Source: Spirochaetia bacterium
GTDB lineage: Bacteria > Spirochaetota > Spirochaetia > Treponematales > Breznakiellaceae
Direction: 5' to 3'
Length of the DNA stretch: 12,704 nucleotides
NCBI GenBank assembly: GCA_026002305.1
Contig: BOBI01000054.1
Coordinates: 1 to 12,704 of the forward strand
Shown: positions 1 through 7,047 of the stretch, piece after piece
How the letters are laid out: each line of letters begins with the position of its first letter
How positions within the stretch are numbered: the first letter of the stretch is position 1
Position numbers and translations under genes: made by a program
The notes under the pieces: generated by a model
The model's input: only the letters and a program-made list of their open reading frames with translations
The model's database searches: none
What the model was told of the DNA's origin: nothing

Positions 1-1392
1 GGCTTTATCATATTCACCGTTACAATGATATGCTATGCCAAGCAAATAAATAGAATCAACATTTTCAGGATCAATACTTAAAGTTTTTTCAAAATTAGAT
101 ATTGCGCTCCGCCAGTCCTCTTTTTCAAGATAGGCTTCGCCGCGTGATTCATAAAAATCAGGATTATCCTTATCAAGATTTATGGCTTTTGTTAAATCAG
201 AGATAGCTTTATCAAAATCTTCCGCTTTAAAATAAGTAAGCCCTCGAAATTCCCATGATTCAGGATCATCAGGATTTAGTGAAATAGCCTTATCAAAATC
301 ACGAAGGGCATTATTTATATCACCTTCCATTCCGTATATCTTAGCTCTTTCACGAATAAATGCAGGTTCTTCGGGTGCAAGTTGAATTGCTTTTGAAAAA
401 TCTTTCTCTGCCTTTTTATAGTCTTCCTTGTTTGCCATAGCACACCCGCGAAAGAAAAATATATAAGGGTCATCCGGAAAATGTTTTGCGGCAGTATTAA
501 GCTCATGAATTGCCTTGTCATATTCGCCGATATAGTTATATAACTGACCGCGCCTTTTATAAACAAGAGTGTAATCGGAATCAAGTTCAAGAGCTTTATT
601 TAAATCCTCAATGGCCAGTTTGTATTCATACTCTTGTGAATCTTTTGAAATATATACAATAGCACGGCTATAATAATATGAAGCACCAGCAGGATTAATC
701 CGAATTGCTTCCGATAAATCTTTTATGGCAAGATCATATTTTCTCAAAGAAAGATAAGCATCGGCACGCCGTTGCAGCGCCTCATCCGTATAATTAAAAG
801 GTGTCAGTGAATAATATATAATTTCATTTGTAAAATCATCAACAGCTTTTTCCATTTCATCAATTTCATAGTATGAACGGCCGCGCCATCTATAAGCAAA
901 AGGAAATTCCGGCGCTAATGAAATAGCTGTTGTGCAATCTTTTATAGCTTCATCAAATTTGTCTTGATAGAAATATATTTCACCGCGCCAGCGATATGCT
1001 TCCGCATTATTTTTGTCGATAGTGATGGCTTTTGAATAATCTGTTATTGCTTTTTCATAATCATCTTTTTTGTAATAGACCTCACCTCTAAAACAGTAAG
1101 CCGCCGAGAATTGCAAATCCAGTTCGATTGCTTGCGTGTAATTTATTATGGCATTATCGTAATCTTTTATAAAAAAATAACATTCACCCCTCCTCAAATA
1201 GTTTTCAGGTTTATCTCTTTCTGCCTGTATTATTTTATCATATTCTTTTATGGCAGCATTGTAATCTTCATCTTCAATATATTTTTCGGCAAGTTCTCTT
1301 GCTTGTTCAATCATCGTATCGTGTTGATTAATTTGTAAAATAGTTTTGCCGTTTACTTTTATTTGTTCCGTCTGTTGTTTTTGCCCCTCCAT
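1..1392 (-). CDS. TPR-repeat protein, 3' end outside the window
   Basis: A continuous reading frame runs from ATG at 1392 to the left edge: 464 codons, no stop, C-terminus missing. After a hydrophilic N-terminus of about 25 residues (MEGQKQQTEQIKVNGK...) it consists of about 12-13 tetratricopeptide repeats. Signature pieces include YLRRGECYF, AIINYTQAIEL, YRWRGEIYF and YLLGIAYHCNGEYDKA. No signal peptide or membrane helix is visible, so a cytoplasmic scaffold or adaptor is likely; TPRs bind peptides or partner proteins. The start is well supported: AGGAGG lies 8 nt upstream and partly overlaps the stop of the zinc-motif gene before it (stop at 1405), so the two are probably cotranscribed. It lacks the N-terminal domain and membrane helix of the larger TPR protein at 3114-5789. 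The specific function is unknown. Confidence 0.9.
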   Translation of the reverse strand, partial: MEGQKQQTEQIKVNGKTILQINQHDTMIEQARELAEKYIEDEDYNAAIKEYDKIIQAERDKPENYLRRGECYFFIKDYDNAIINYTQAIELDLQFSAAYCFRGEVYYKKDDYEKAITDYSKAITIDKNNAEAYRWRGEIYFYQDKFDEAIKDCTTAISLAPEFPFAYRWRGRSYYEIDEMEKAVDDFTNEIIYYSLTPFNYTDEALQRRADAYLSLRKYDLAIKDLSEAIRINPAGASYYYSRAIVYISKDSQEYEYKLAIEDLNKALELDSDYTLVYKRRGQLYNYIGEYDKAIHELNTAAKHFPDDPYIFFFRGCAMANKEDYKKAEKDFSKAIQLAPEEPAFIRERAKIYGMEGDINNALRDFDKAISLNPDDPESWEFRGLTYFKAEDFDKAISDLTKAINLDKDNPDFYESRGEAYLEKEDWRSAISNFEKTLSIDPENVDSIYLLGIAYHCNGEYDKA

Positions 1393-1404
1393 ACTTTATT
1401 CCTC

Positions 1405-1626
1405 CTATCCTTTTTGCCACGTGTGATTTCCACCGCGGCTGCAACTAATGGCCGGCGGACGCGATGGACAGAACATAGTTGTTCCGCACTTTCCACACCG
1501 CCATTTTACACACCCATTACTAACGACACCCCAAGAGTGCCCCCCGCCGCGCGGACAAGTCTGTGGTAAGGGTTTGCTCATCGCAACCGTTGACATTCCG
1601 CATTTTGAACATCGCCAAGCTCCCAA
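1405..1626 (-). CDS. Small protein with two tandem Cys3His zinc-binding-type units
   Basis: 73 residues starting at TTG, chosen because AGGAGG lies 8 nt upstream and the next possible start (ATG, residue 11) would remove the first CxxC. The chain is two copies of one unit: W-x-C-x-K-C-G, a variable spacer with Pro, then C-x-x-G-G-x-H-x-W. The units cover residues 4-32 (C6, C9, C24, H30) and 42-70 (C44, C47, C62, H68). Three Cys and one His per unit suggest a structural zinc site, though this is inferred from spacing only. The same unit occurs three times in the protein encoded at 1661-2035, so the two genes are paralogues. There is no signal peptide. It sits 34 bp after that gene and 12 bp before the TPR gene at 1392, which indicates an operon. 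I do not recognise a named family; possible roles are nucleic-acid or protein binding. Confidence 0.8.
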   Translation of the reverse strand: MGAWRCSKCGMSTVAMSKPLPQTCPRGGGHSWGVVSNGCVKWRCGKCGTTMFCPSRPPAISCSRGGNHTWQKG

Positions 1627-1639
1627 TTTTATTTCCTCC

Positions 1640-1645
1640 TATATT
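1640..1645 (-). promoter_or_regulatory. Shine-Dalgarno site that selects a TTG start
   Basis: Read on the minus strand this is AGGAGG-AAATAAAA-TTG. The perfect ribosome-binding sequence 8 nt before TTG at 1626 decides the start of the 73-residue protein. The sequence resembles AGGAGG-AATAAAGT-ATG before the TPR gene at 1392. Confidence 0.7.
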
Positions 1646-1660
1646 TTTATACTTTTACAT

Positions 1661-2035
1661 TTATACTTTTTTCCACGCATGGCCGCCACCGGATCTGCAG
1701 GTGCCGTTTTTCGGAATCACCTGCGTCGATGTAAGTGTCTGGCACTTGGCGCAGCGCCACAACAGCGGAGCGCGACTAAAACCGGCAACCCATTGATGCG
1801 TCCCGCCCTCGCGGCAAGTACTGTCCGCAGGTTTTTGCGCTGAGTCCGCTCTTGCTCCGCATTTTTTACAAGTCCAAGGAATCGTGAAGTGTGTGTTTTC
1901 TATTTGTAAGCTATGCGCCCCGCCTGCTTTACAGATAAGGTCGGAAACATCTGGTTTTTTTGGCGTCCTGCCGTTAAATTCATTCGAGCTTATCGAGCTA
2001 CCGCATTTACTGCATTCCCAAACAACATTCCCCAT
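1661..2035 (-). CDS. Protein with three tandem Cys3His zinc-binding-type units
   Basis: 124 residues from ATG at 2035; AAGGAG lies about 12 nt upstream, a somewhat long spacing. The protein is three tandem units of the type W-x-C-x-K-C ... C-x-x-G-G-x-H. The units cover residues 6-41 (C8, C11, C35, H41), 54-82 (C56, C59, C74, H80) and 93-121 (C95, C98, C113, H119), each with one CxxC, one later Cys and a His. The first unit has a longer spacer and ends HSL instead of HxW, so it is the most divergent. The composition is visibly richer in G and C than the flanking genes. It is the first gene of a probable three-gene run with 1405-1626 and the TPR gene at 1392. No catalytic domain is visible. 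A zinc-dependent fold is likely; the biological role is unknown. Confidence 0.8.
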   Translation of the reverse strand: MGNVVWECSKCGSSISSNEFNGRTPKKPDVSDLICKAGGAHSLQIENTHFTIPWTCKKCGARADSAQKPADSTCREGGTHQWVAGFSRAPLLWRCAKCQTLTSTQVIPKNGTCRSGGGHAWKKV

Positions 2036-2121
2036 TTATTGTAACGCTCCTTTTGTCTAAAGTTTGCCCGCAAAAGCCAAGCATTTATTTAAGTATAGCA
2101 TGGTGTGTATGTCATATAATG
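2036..2121. other. Gap between the DUF3790-series module and the zinc-motif operon
   Basis: This 86-bp gap separates the DUF3791-type gene from the zinc-motif genes. On the minus strand it holds a TATACT hexamer (2097-2092) that could be a -10 box for the zinc-motif/TPR run, but no matching -35 box is visible at 16-18 bp, so I do not call a promoter. Its left end carries the AAGGAG ribosome site for the gene starting at 2035. Its right end runs into the boundary word ATAATGCTAGAGGT (2116-2129). No hairpin terminator is seen. Confidence 0.4.
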
Positions 2122-2129
2122 CTAGAGGT
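2112..2129 (+). repeat. Boundary repeat copy 1 (TCAnATAATGCTAGAGGT)
   Basis: The 18-bp sequence TCATATAATGCTAGAGGT matches 11379-11396 at 17 of 18 positions, including an exact 14-mer, and its first part recurs at 12411-12424. The TAG stop codon of the DUF3791-type gene (2122-2124, minus strand) lies inside it. CATGGT also precedes it at 2099-2104, as it precedes copy 3 at 12377-12382. Confidence 0.6.
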
Positions 2130-2328
2130 AAGAGGAATTCGCAATAAATTCATCAATATTTTCTATGGTGTAAAGAGCGCCGGTTGTATGAAGCGCATCG
2201 TAACATTCGTAGACGTAATCCCAAACGTTGTACTTTGAAAATAAGGAATACATTTGCCGTCCTGTTAGGTGCTTTTCTCGTTTGTATATCTCTGCACAGT
2301 AAACTAAAAATCGTATTTTTTCGCTCAT
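2122..2328 (-). CDS. DUF3791-type small protein, probable toxin-antitoxin component
   Basis: 68 residues resembling the DUF3791 family as I remember it: an N-terminal FLVYCAEIYK helix, then LFSKYNVWDYV, and a conserved ALHTTG...TIENIDEF end. It is hydrophilic and helical, with no signal peptide or membrane segment. A strong GGAGGAG site lies upstream, and the ATG comes 1 nt after the stop of the preceding 79-residue gene, so translation is coupled. DUF3791 genes commonly lie beside DUF3990 genes, as here. By that association it is probably an antitoxin or accessory subunit for the ADP-ribosyltransferase-fold protein encoded at 2559-3062. Which of the two small proteins neutralises the toxin cannot be told from sequence. 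Its stop codon falls within the repeated boundary word at 2116-2129. Confidence 0.85.
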   Translation of the reverse strand: MSEKIRFLVYCAEIYKREKHLTGRQMYSLFSKYNVWDYVYECYDALHTTGALYTIENIDEFIANSSYL

Positions 2329-2329
2329 G

Positions 2330-2569
2330 TTATTGCTCCTCCGGATATGTTATTTTACCTGTTTTTAATTCTTCGTCTAGTAGATCATAGAGTGTTTCAG
2401 CGCTCAAATGCCATAACTTTGTTTGCTCGTCTTCCAGTTTAGCATAAAGTGTAGAAGTATAGAGTAATTCGGCTGCTTTTTTGTAGTCTGCTTTACACCG
2501 CTCTATAATAAGACTGATAATTTGGTTATCAATTATTGTAAGGAGCCCGCTTAATTGTTCATTTGTCAT
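2330..2569 (-). CDS. 79-residue acidic helical protein of the DUF3990/DUF3791 module
   Basis: This is the middle gene of a three-gene module. The ATG at 2569 lies inside the end of the DUF3990 gene (11-bp overlap) with AAGGAG 9 nt upstream, and its stop is 1 nt before the next start. The sequence looks all-helical: IIDNQIISLIIERCKADYKKA, then the striking LYTSTLYAKLEDEQTKLWHLSAETLYDLLDEE segment (residues about 36-68), ending KTGKITYPEEQ. No enzyme motif or DNA-binding HTH is evident, and I cannot assign a family name. Small acidic proteins translated directly after a toxin gene are often antitoxins, so it is a candidate partner of the upstream ADP-ribosyltransferase-fold protein, alone or together with the DUF3791-type protein. 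Confidence 0.85.
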   Translation of the reverse strand: MTNEQLSGLLTIIDNQIISLIIERCKADYKKAAELLYTSTLYAKLEDEQTKLWHLSAETLYDLLDEELKTGKITYPEEQ

Positions 2570-3062
2570 TTGTATTTACTCCTTCAACCTTGAATGAATG
2601 TTTGTATTCCAGGAATGATAATGCTTTCTCACTTTGAAATGCGTATTGGTCAAAAAGTCTTTTTGTTTTTAACCTTGCGAGCGTTTCTTGTTTGGTTATT
2701 GTTCCGTCTGCATAAAGAATAAGAGTTGTAAACACGTTGTCATTTGCTACGGCACCTATTACGATGTCAAATTTCGGTTCTATAATTTTTTTTAATCTGT
2801 TTTTCATTACAAAATCAAGCCATGTTTCATCTGCTGCTGCAAATTTTAAAATGTTTAGGCTTACAGCTTTTTCGTCATCTAATTCGTATACACTGACAAT
2901 TCCGTCTGTAGACCCATTTCGGCGATTAACATTCTTTGTAAAGTCCACTGCCTGCTGTCGGCTTGTAGTAGTATAAAAACCACGCCCAAAATCCAAGGTG
3001 CGATTAGTTGCTAGTAGTTGCGGTTTTCTTACCTCTATATCACTTCCATGGAATAGTTCCAT
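2559..3062 (-). CDS. DUF3990 family protein, ADP-ribosyltransferase-fold putative toxin
   Basis: 167 residues from ATG at 3062 with AAGGAG about 9 nt upstream. It has the features I associate with DUF3990: an N-terminal FHGS (His5), DFGRGFYTT (Tyr30) followed by a Gln-rich helix, DETWLDFVMKNR (78-89), FDIVIGAVANDNVF (98-111), and LFDQYAFQSEKAL (136-148). The H...Y...(E/Q) layout fits the ADP-ribosyltransferase fold. His5 and Tyr30 would contact NAD, and a polar residue in or near DQY or QSEK could be the third catalytic position. Target and activity are not known. It is the first gene of a coupled three-gene set with two small proteins, the usual setting of a toxin with its antitoxin. It starts 51 bp after the end of the dynamin/TPR operon on the same strand. 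A TATAAT-like hexamer lies at 3087-3082 without a clear -35 box. Confidence 0.85.
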   Translation of the reverse strand: MELFHGSDIEVRKPQLLATNRTLDFGRGFYTTTSRQQAVDFTKNVNRRNGSTDGIVSVYELDDEKAVSLNILKFAAADETWLDFVMKNRLKKIIEPKFDIVIGAVANDNVFTTLILYADGTITKQETLARLKTKRLFDQYAFQSEKALSFLEYKHSFKVEGVNTNDK

Positions 3063-3113
3063 TGTTTGGCTCCTTGTTTGATATTATAACCATAATGAAA
3101 AAGACAGCTTCGA

Positions 3114-5789
3114 TCAAAATTTTTTAAGAAAAGGACGATCTTCATATAGTTTTTTGTTTCTGGCACGCTCAAGTCTTTTATCTATTTCGGAATGTAAAGC
3201 CGGATCGGATTTTAATGCTAGTTCATAATCTGATATTGCCAATAAATATTCGGATTTTCTGTGATGTGAAAATCCACGCCTCATAATAGCATTGGCATTT
3301 CCAGAATTTAAATCTATTGCTTCGGTATAATCCCGTATTGCATTATCATAATCTTTTTTTTCATAGTATACATTAGCTCTATTTTGGAAAGCATCCTCGT
3401 TATTAGGATATAATAACACAGCTTGTGAAAAGTCATTTATAGCATCCTTATATTTTTTTCTGTGGGAATAAGCCATTCCTCTATTATTAAAGTATGTTGG
3501 TTCTTTAGAATCCAAGATTATAGCTTCACTATAATCTTTTATGGCATCTTTGTATTTTTTTTGATCAAAATATAGCTTACCGCGTTTATTAAATAGAGTT
3601 GCATCTTTTGGAGAAAGTGATATTGCTGAAGTATAGTCTTTCATAGCAAGATCATAATCTTTTAGTTTGTGGTATGAAGCTCCGCGCCATCTAAACGCAA
3701 CCTCATTTTCTGGCTCATTATGGATAATGACAGTAAAATCAGATACAGCTTTATTGTAATCATGAAGAATTGAATAATAAACCCGCCCACGATCCATCAA
3801 TGCTTCTGTATCATTTGGGTTTATTTTTATGGCTTCGCTATAATCCGACAATGCCATTTTAGCGGCACCGTCAAAGTAACGATAGACATTGCCACGCTTC
3901 CGCATAGTTTCACCATCGTTAGGATTTGCATTAATAATGGCAGTATATAAGGTCAACGCTTTTTCATATTCTTTATTTCTAGCATATCCATCAGCACGGC
4001 TTATATAAGTAGTCGCGTTATCCGCCTTCAATTTTATTGATTCTGTATAATCAAGAATTGATTCATCATATTTTTCCAGTGCAAAATAAGCATCACCTCG
4101 TTTCCTGTACGTTTCTTCTGTAGCAGAATTTGAATCAATTACAACTGTGTAATCGTCTATTGCTAATTCATTTTCGCCCTTTTCAAAATATGAGTTTGCA
4201 CGCATATTAAAAGCATCTGTACTATCAGGAATAATTTCTATAATGGCAGTATAATCGCTTATTGCATCATCAAAAGACTTTGTTTTATAATATGCATTGC
4301 CGCGAGCCATTAAAGTATCTGTGTCGCTCTTATTTTTATCCAAAATTACTGTGTAGATGGGCGCCGCTTTATCAAAAGCTTGTTGATTTGAATATAAATC
4401 TGCCGTAGATTTTAAGTCGATTGCTTTTTCAGGATTGATACTAAGTGCTAAAGTATAATCCGCTACTGCTTGTTCTATTTGACCATATTTTTTTAAATAA
4501 TTATTTCCACGCTTAATAAGTGTTTCAGCATTATCAGGCGTAAAATTAAGTGAAACAGAATATAGGGCAATCGCTTTATCGTATTCGTTTTTTACAGAAA
4601 AATTATCACCGTTAGTCTCTACGACGCTAAGATTTTCAGGGTTTAGTTTTACTGCTTCTATATAATCGCTAATTGCTTTTCCATAATCCTGTAACACTAG
4701 AAATGTATCGGCGCGAAGCATAAAAATTGTGTCATCTTCGGGAGTAATGTTAAGAATTGAAGTGTAATCGTTGGCGGCATCACTATACCGTGAGTTTGTA
4801 GAATAAACGCTTGCACGTTTTTTCAAAATATCAGTATCTTCTGGATTGAAATTAAGGAGTGCCGAAAATACAGAATATGATTTATCATATTCTGTAGCAG
4901 TAACATATTCATCAGCCTTGTTTAAGAAATTTGTTTTCTGTGATGGCTCTAATTTTAGAACTTCTGTATAATCACTAGTTGCCGGTTCTAATTCATCAAT
5001 ATTTAAGTAAGAATCCCCTCGCCTTAAATATAGAGCAGTATCGACATTACCTAAAGCAACAAGTTTTGAATAATTCTCTATTGCTTCACGGTAGTATTTA
5101 TTATCAAAGTGTAAATCTGCCAGCTTTCTAAGTGTTGCTGTATCATTAGGAGTTGCCTTTAATGTTTTAGTATATGCCATTACGGCTTTTTGATATGGGC
5201 TTCTGGTAGCATACCAAATGCCATAAGAGCCAAAAGAAGCTACGGCAAGGGCAGCAATAATTATAGCGGCTATTGATGTTTTTTTTACAGATGATCTTCT
5301 TGAAAGTTCTTTTTTCCAAAATTCAGCAATCGCTTTGCTGAATTTAAAATCATGAAGACTCCTAAAAAAAGTTGTATCACCAATATAAATAACAATTGAT
5401 TTGATTTTTTTCTTATCAAGCTTGGCTTGTTTTGAAGTAAAAAATCCTTTTTCTATAAATCCATTGTAAAATGTTTCCGCTGAAAAAGATTTTGGATTAT
5501 CGGTCATTTCAGATACCCACTCACATGCCTTTGCAAATTTTTCTGAAATATCTTTTAAATATTTTTCCGCACTAGCCTTGTCATTATTTAAAGACAACCA
5601 ATGGGCTTCTAAACTGTTTAAAACACAGGCAAGAATTTTATTAACTGTATCTTTTTCTTTATTATTATAACTGGAAAAGTCTATTGACTGAGCGAGTGAA
5701 TCAATCACTGAATTAGAATAATTGCCGTCAGATATTATTTGATCTGCGGCTTTAAGCATAACTTTAAAATCTTTGATATTTTCCTGCAT
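3114..5789 (-). CDS. Single-pass membrane protein with about 20 TPRs, last gene of the dynamin operon
   Basis: 891 residues. Residues 1-165 form an unrecognised, mostly helical charged domain (NSLEAHWLSLNND, EKYLKDISEKF, SIVIYIGDTTFF). Residues 171-194 form one strongly hydrophobic helix (TSIAAIIIAALAVASFG...), preceded by RRSSVKK. From about 198 to the end there are about 20 tetratricopeptide repeats of the DYTxAIxLxP...RGxxY type. The basic cluster before the helix predicts an N-terminus inside and TPRs outside the cytoplasm; this is inference from the positive-inside rule. ATG at 5789 is preceded by AGGAG, which overlaps the stop of the third GTPase gene 12 bp away. This indicates one operon and suggests the TPR protein anchors or recruits the dynamin-like GTPases at the membrane. 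The TPR array resembles that of the protein encoded at 1-1392, but that one has no membrane helix. No enzymatic domain is visible. Confidence 0.93.
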   Translation of the reverse strand: MQENIKDFKVMLKAADQIISDGNYSNSVIDSLAQSIDFSSYNNKEKDTVNKILACVLNSLEAHWLSLNNDKASAEKYLKDISEKFAKACEWVSEMTDNPKSFSAETFYNGFIEKGFFTSKQAKLDKKKIKSIVIYIGDTTFFRSLHDFKFSKAIAEFWKKELSRRSSVKKTSIAAIIIAALAVASFGSYGIWYATRSPYQKAVMAYTKTLKATPNDTATLRKLADLHFDNKYYREAIENYSKLVALGNVDTALYLRRGDSYLNIDELEPATSDYTEVLKLEPSQKTNFLNKADEYVTATEYDKSYSVFSALLNFNPEDTDILKKRASVYSTNSRYSDAANDYTSILNITPEDDTIFMLRADTFLVLQDYGKAISDYIEAVKLNPENLSVVETNGDNFSVKNEYDKAIALYSVSLNFTPDNAETLIKRGNNYLKKYGQIEQAVADYTLALSINPEKAIDLKSTADLYSNQQAFDKAAPIYTVILDKNKSDTDTLMARGNAYYKTKSFDDAISDYTAIIEIIPDSTDAFNMRANSYFEKGENELAIDDYTVVIDSNSATEETYRKRGDAYFALEKYDESILDYTESIKLKADNATTYISRADGYARNKEYEKALTLYTAIINANPNDGETMRKRGNVYRYFDGAAKMALSDYSEAIKINPNDTEALMDRGRVYYSILHDYNKAVSDFTVIIHNEPENEVAFRWRGASYHKLKDYDLAMKDYTSAISLSPKDATLFNKRGKLYFDQKKYKDAIKDYSEAIILDSKEPTYFNNRGMAYSHRKKYKDAINDFSQAVLLYPNNEDAFQNRANVYYEKKDYDNAIRDYTEAIDLNSGNANAIMRRGFSHHRKSEYLLAISDYELALKSDPALHSEIDKRLERARNKKLYEDRPFLKKF

Positions 5790-5801
5790 AATACAACTCT
5801 C

Positions 5802-7046
5802 CTAGAATATTGAGTTTATAGCTTGGGATGAATCAAGCTTGTCGGTTTCTTCTTTTATTTTAAGTTTTCCAACACATTTTTTAAAATCTTTTCTTAAGTT
5901 TTCTATTGTGGTTAAATATCCATCAAGCTTATCTGTTGAAAAATATTGTTGCAGTTTTTTTATATCTGTAGATTTATCTTCATCTACTCCTTTTTTCTTC
6001 ATCATTTCAAGGTCAATATTCTTAAGTAATGCTCTGTTTTCATCGTATTCTTTTTTCACAGAAAGTTCTGCATCTTTATAAGCGTCAAACACCTCATCAA
6101 TTGCATTTTCTATTTCATTATACATCTTGCTGCTTGCAATATTTTGCTCGTGAATAAAATCTTTTAGATGAACTCCATCATACATATATTCTTCGTTTGT
6201 CATAGAATTATATGCACAGATTCCACTGCATTCTATATCTACCTTCCGTTTTATAACATTTTTCATGTCATTAAAAACACCTTCTTTGTCATTTACTAAA
6301 TTTGCCTTATTTGCAACTACATAAAAATCAAACTCTTTTTCTTGAGCAAGCCTATTCAAAAATTTAACATCTGTGCCGGAAATTATCCCATCTTCCATAT
6401 TGGCCATCCAAATTAAAAAATCAGCTTTTAAAACATGGTTCATTGAAGTTTCAAAATCTTTATCGGAAAAACCACTTCCGTCGGCGTTATATCCGGGTGT
6501 ATCAATAAGACAAAGATTTTTAAACATATTTTCATCAAGCGGTTCAGAAAGTGTAATATACGGTATTATATCTTTTAAATTAAATTTTAAGGACGCTAGA
6601 AAATCGTGAGATATTGATTCAAAATATTCTTTTGTCATTGTGAATTTGCCGCCGCCCGGTGTGTGTCCGCTTATGGATTCCGCACCACATGTAATATAAC
6701 AGGGAATAGCAGTTTTAGCTTCAATGGCTTCTGGTAATTTAACAGTATTGGGCGGTAAAAACCCATTGAGAAAAGATGACTTGCCTGCACTAAAACCACC
6801 GGCAACTGCGCCAATTCTTTTTCCGTATATAGACTGAAAATTCGCAACCATTTCAATATTTTCACCAATTTTTTGCATTTTTAGAATTTGGTCGGCTTCA
6901 TGATCCATGGCGTCTTCTTCGTTTGCAAATTCTATAAATCGAGTATACAATTCTCTATACTCTTTAACAATTTCGTTTTCTTCTTTCTGTGCCGCAAGAG
7001 CCAAGCTTACAAAATCGAATATTTCTTTATGTGAAAATTCACTCAT
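5802..7046 (-). CDS. Dynamin-like GTPase C, short form
   Basis: 414 residues from ATG at 7046, which lies 1 nt after the stop of the upstream GTPase gene. AAGGA sits about 11 nt upstream. A TTG at 7055 is in frame but too close to that site. About 75 residues of helix precede the G domain. GTPase motifs: P-loop GGFSAGKS (83-90), a likely switch I Thr in AKTAIP (112), DTPG (182-185), and NKAN (246-249) in place of N/TKxD. The Asn replacing Asp in the G4 motif may change guanine specificity or reflect a variant seen in other dynamin-type proteins. After the G domain there are only about 120 charged helical residues and no hydrophobic membrane-insertion segment. It is therefore shorter than typical bacterial dynamins and may act as a partner of the other two. 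It is third of four genes in the operon. Confidence 0.92.
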   Translation of the reverse strand: MSEFSHKEIFDFVSLALAAQKEENEIVKEYRELYTRFIEFANEEDAMDHEADQILKMQKIGENIEMVANFQSIYGKRIGAVAGGFSAGKSSFLNGFLPPNTVKLPEAIEAKTAIPCYITCGAESISGHTPGGGKFTMTKEYFESISHDFLASLKFNLKDIIPYITLSEPLDENMFKNLCLIDTPGYNADGSGFSDKDFETSMNHVLKADFLIWMANMEDGIISGTDVKFLNRLAQEKEFDFYVVANKANLVNDKEGVFNDMKNVIKRKVDIECSGICAYNSMTNEEYMYDGVHLKDFIHEQNIASSKMYNEIENAIDEVFDAYKDAELSVKKEYDENRALLKNIDLEMMKKKGVDEDKSTDIKKLQQYFSTDKLDGYLTTIENLRKDFKKCVGKLKIKEETDKLDSSQAINSIF

Positions 7047-7047
7047 T

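Noticed and set aside
1448..1843. 131-codon open frame on the plus strand
   Set aside because: It lies opposite the two Cys3His genes, whose repeated motifs and ribosome sites show the minus strand is the coding one.
3063..3113. Full promoter for the DUF3990 module
   Set aside because: TATAAT at 3087-3082 has no recognisable -35 box at 16-18 bp, so only the hexamer is noted with the gene; readthrough from the dynamin operon is equally possible.
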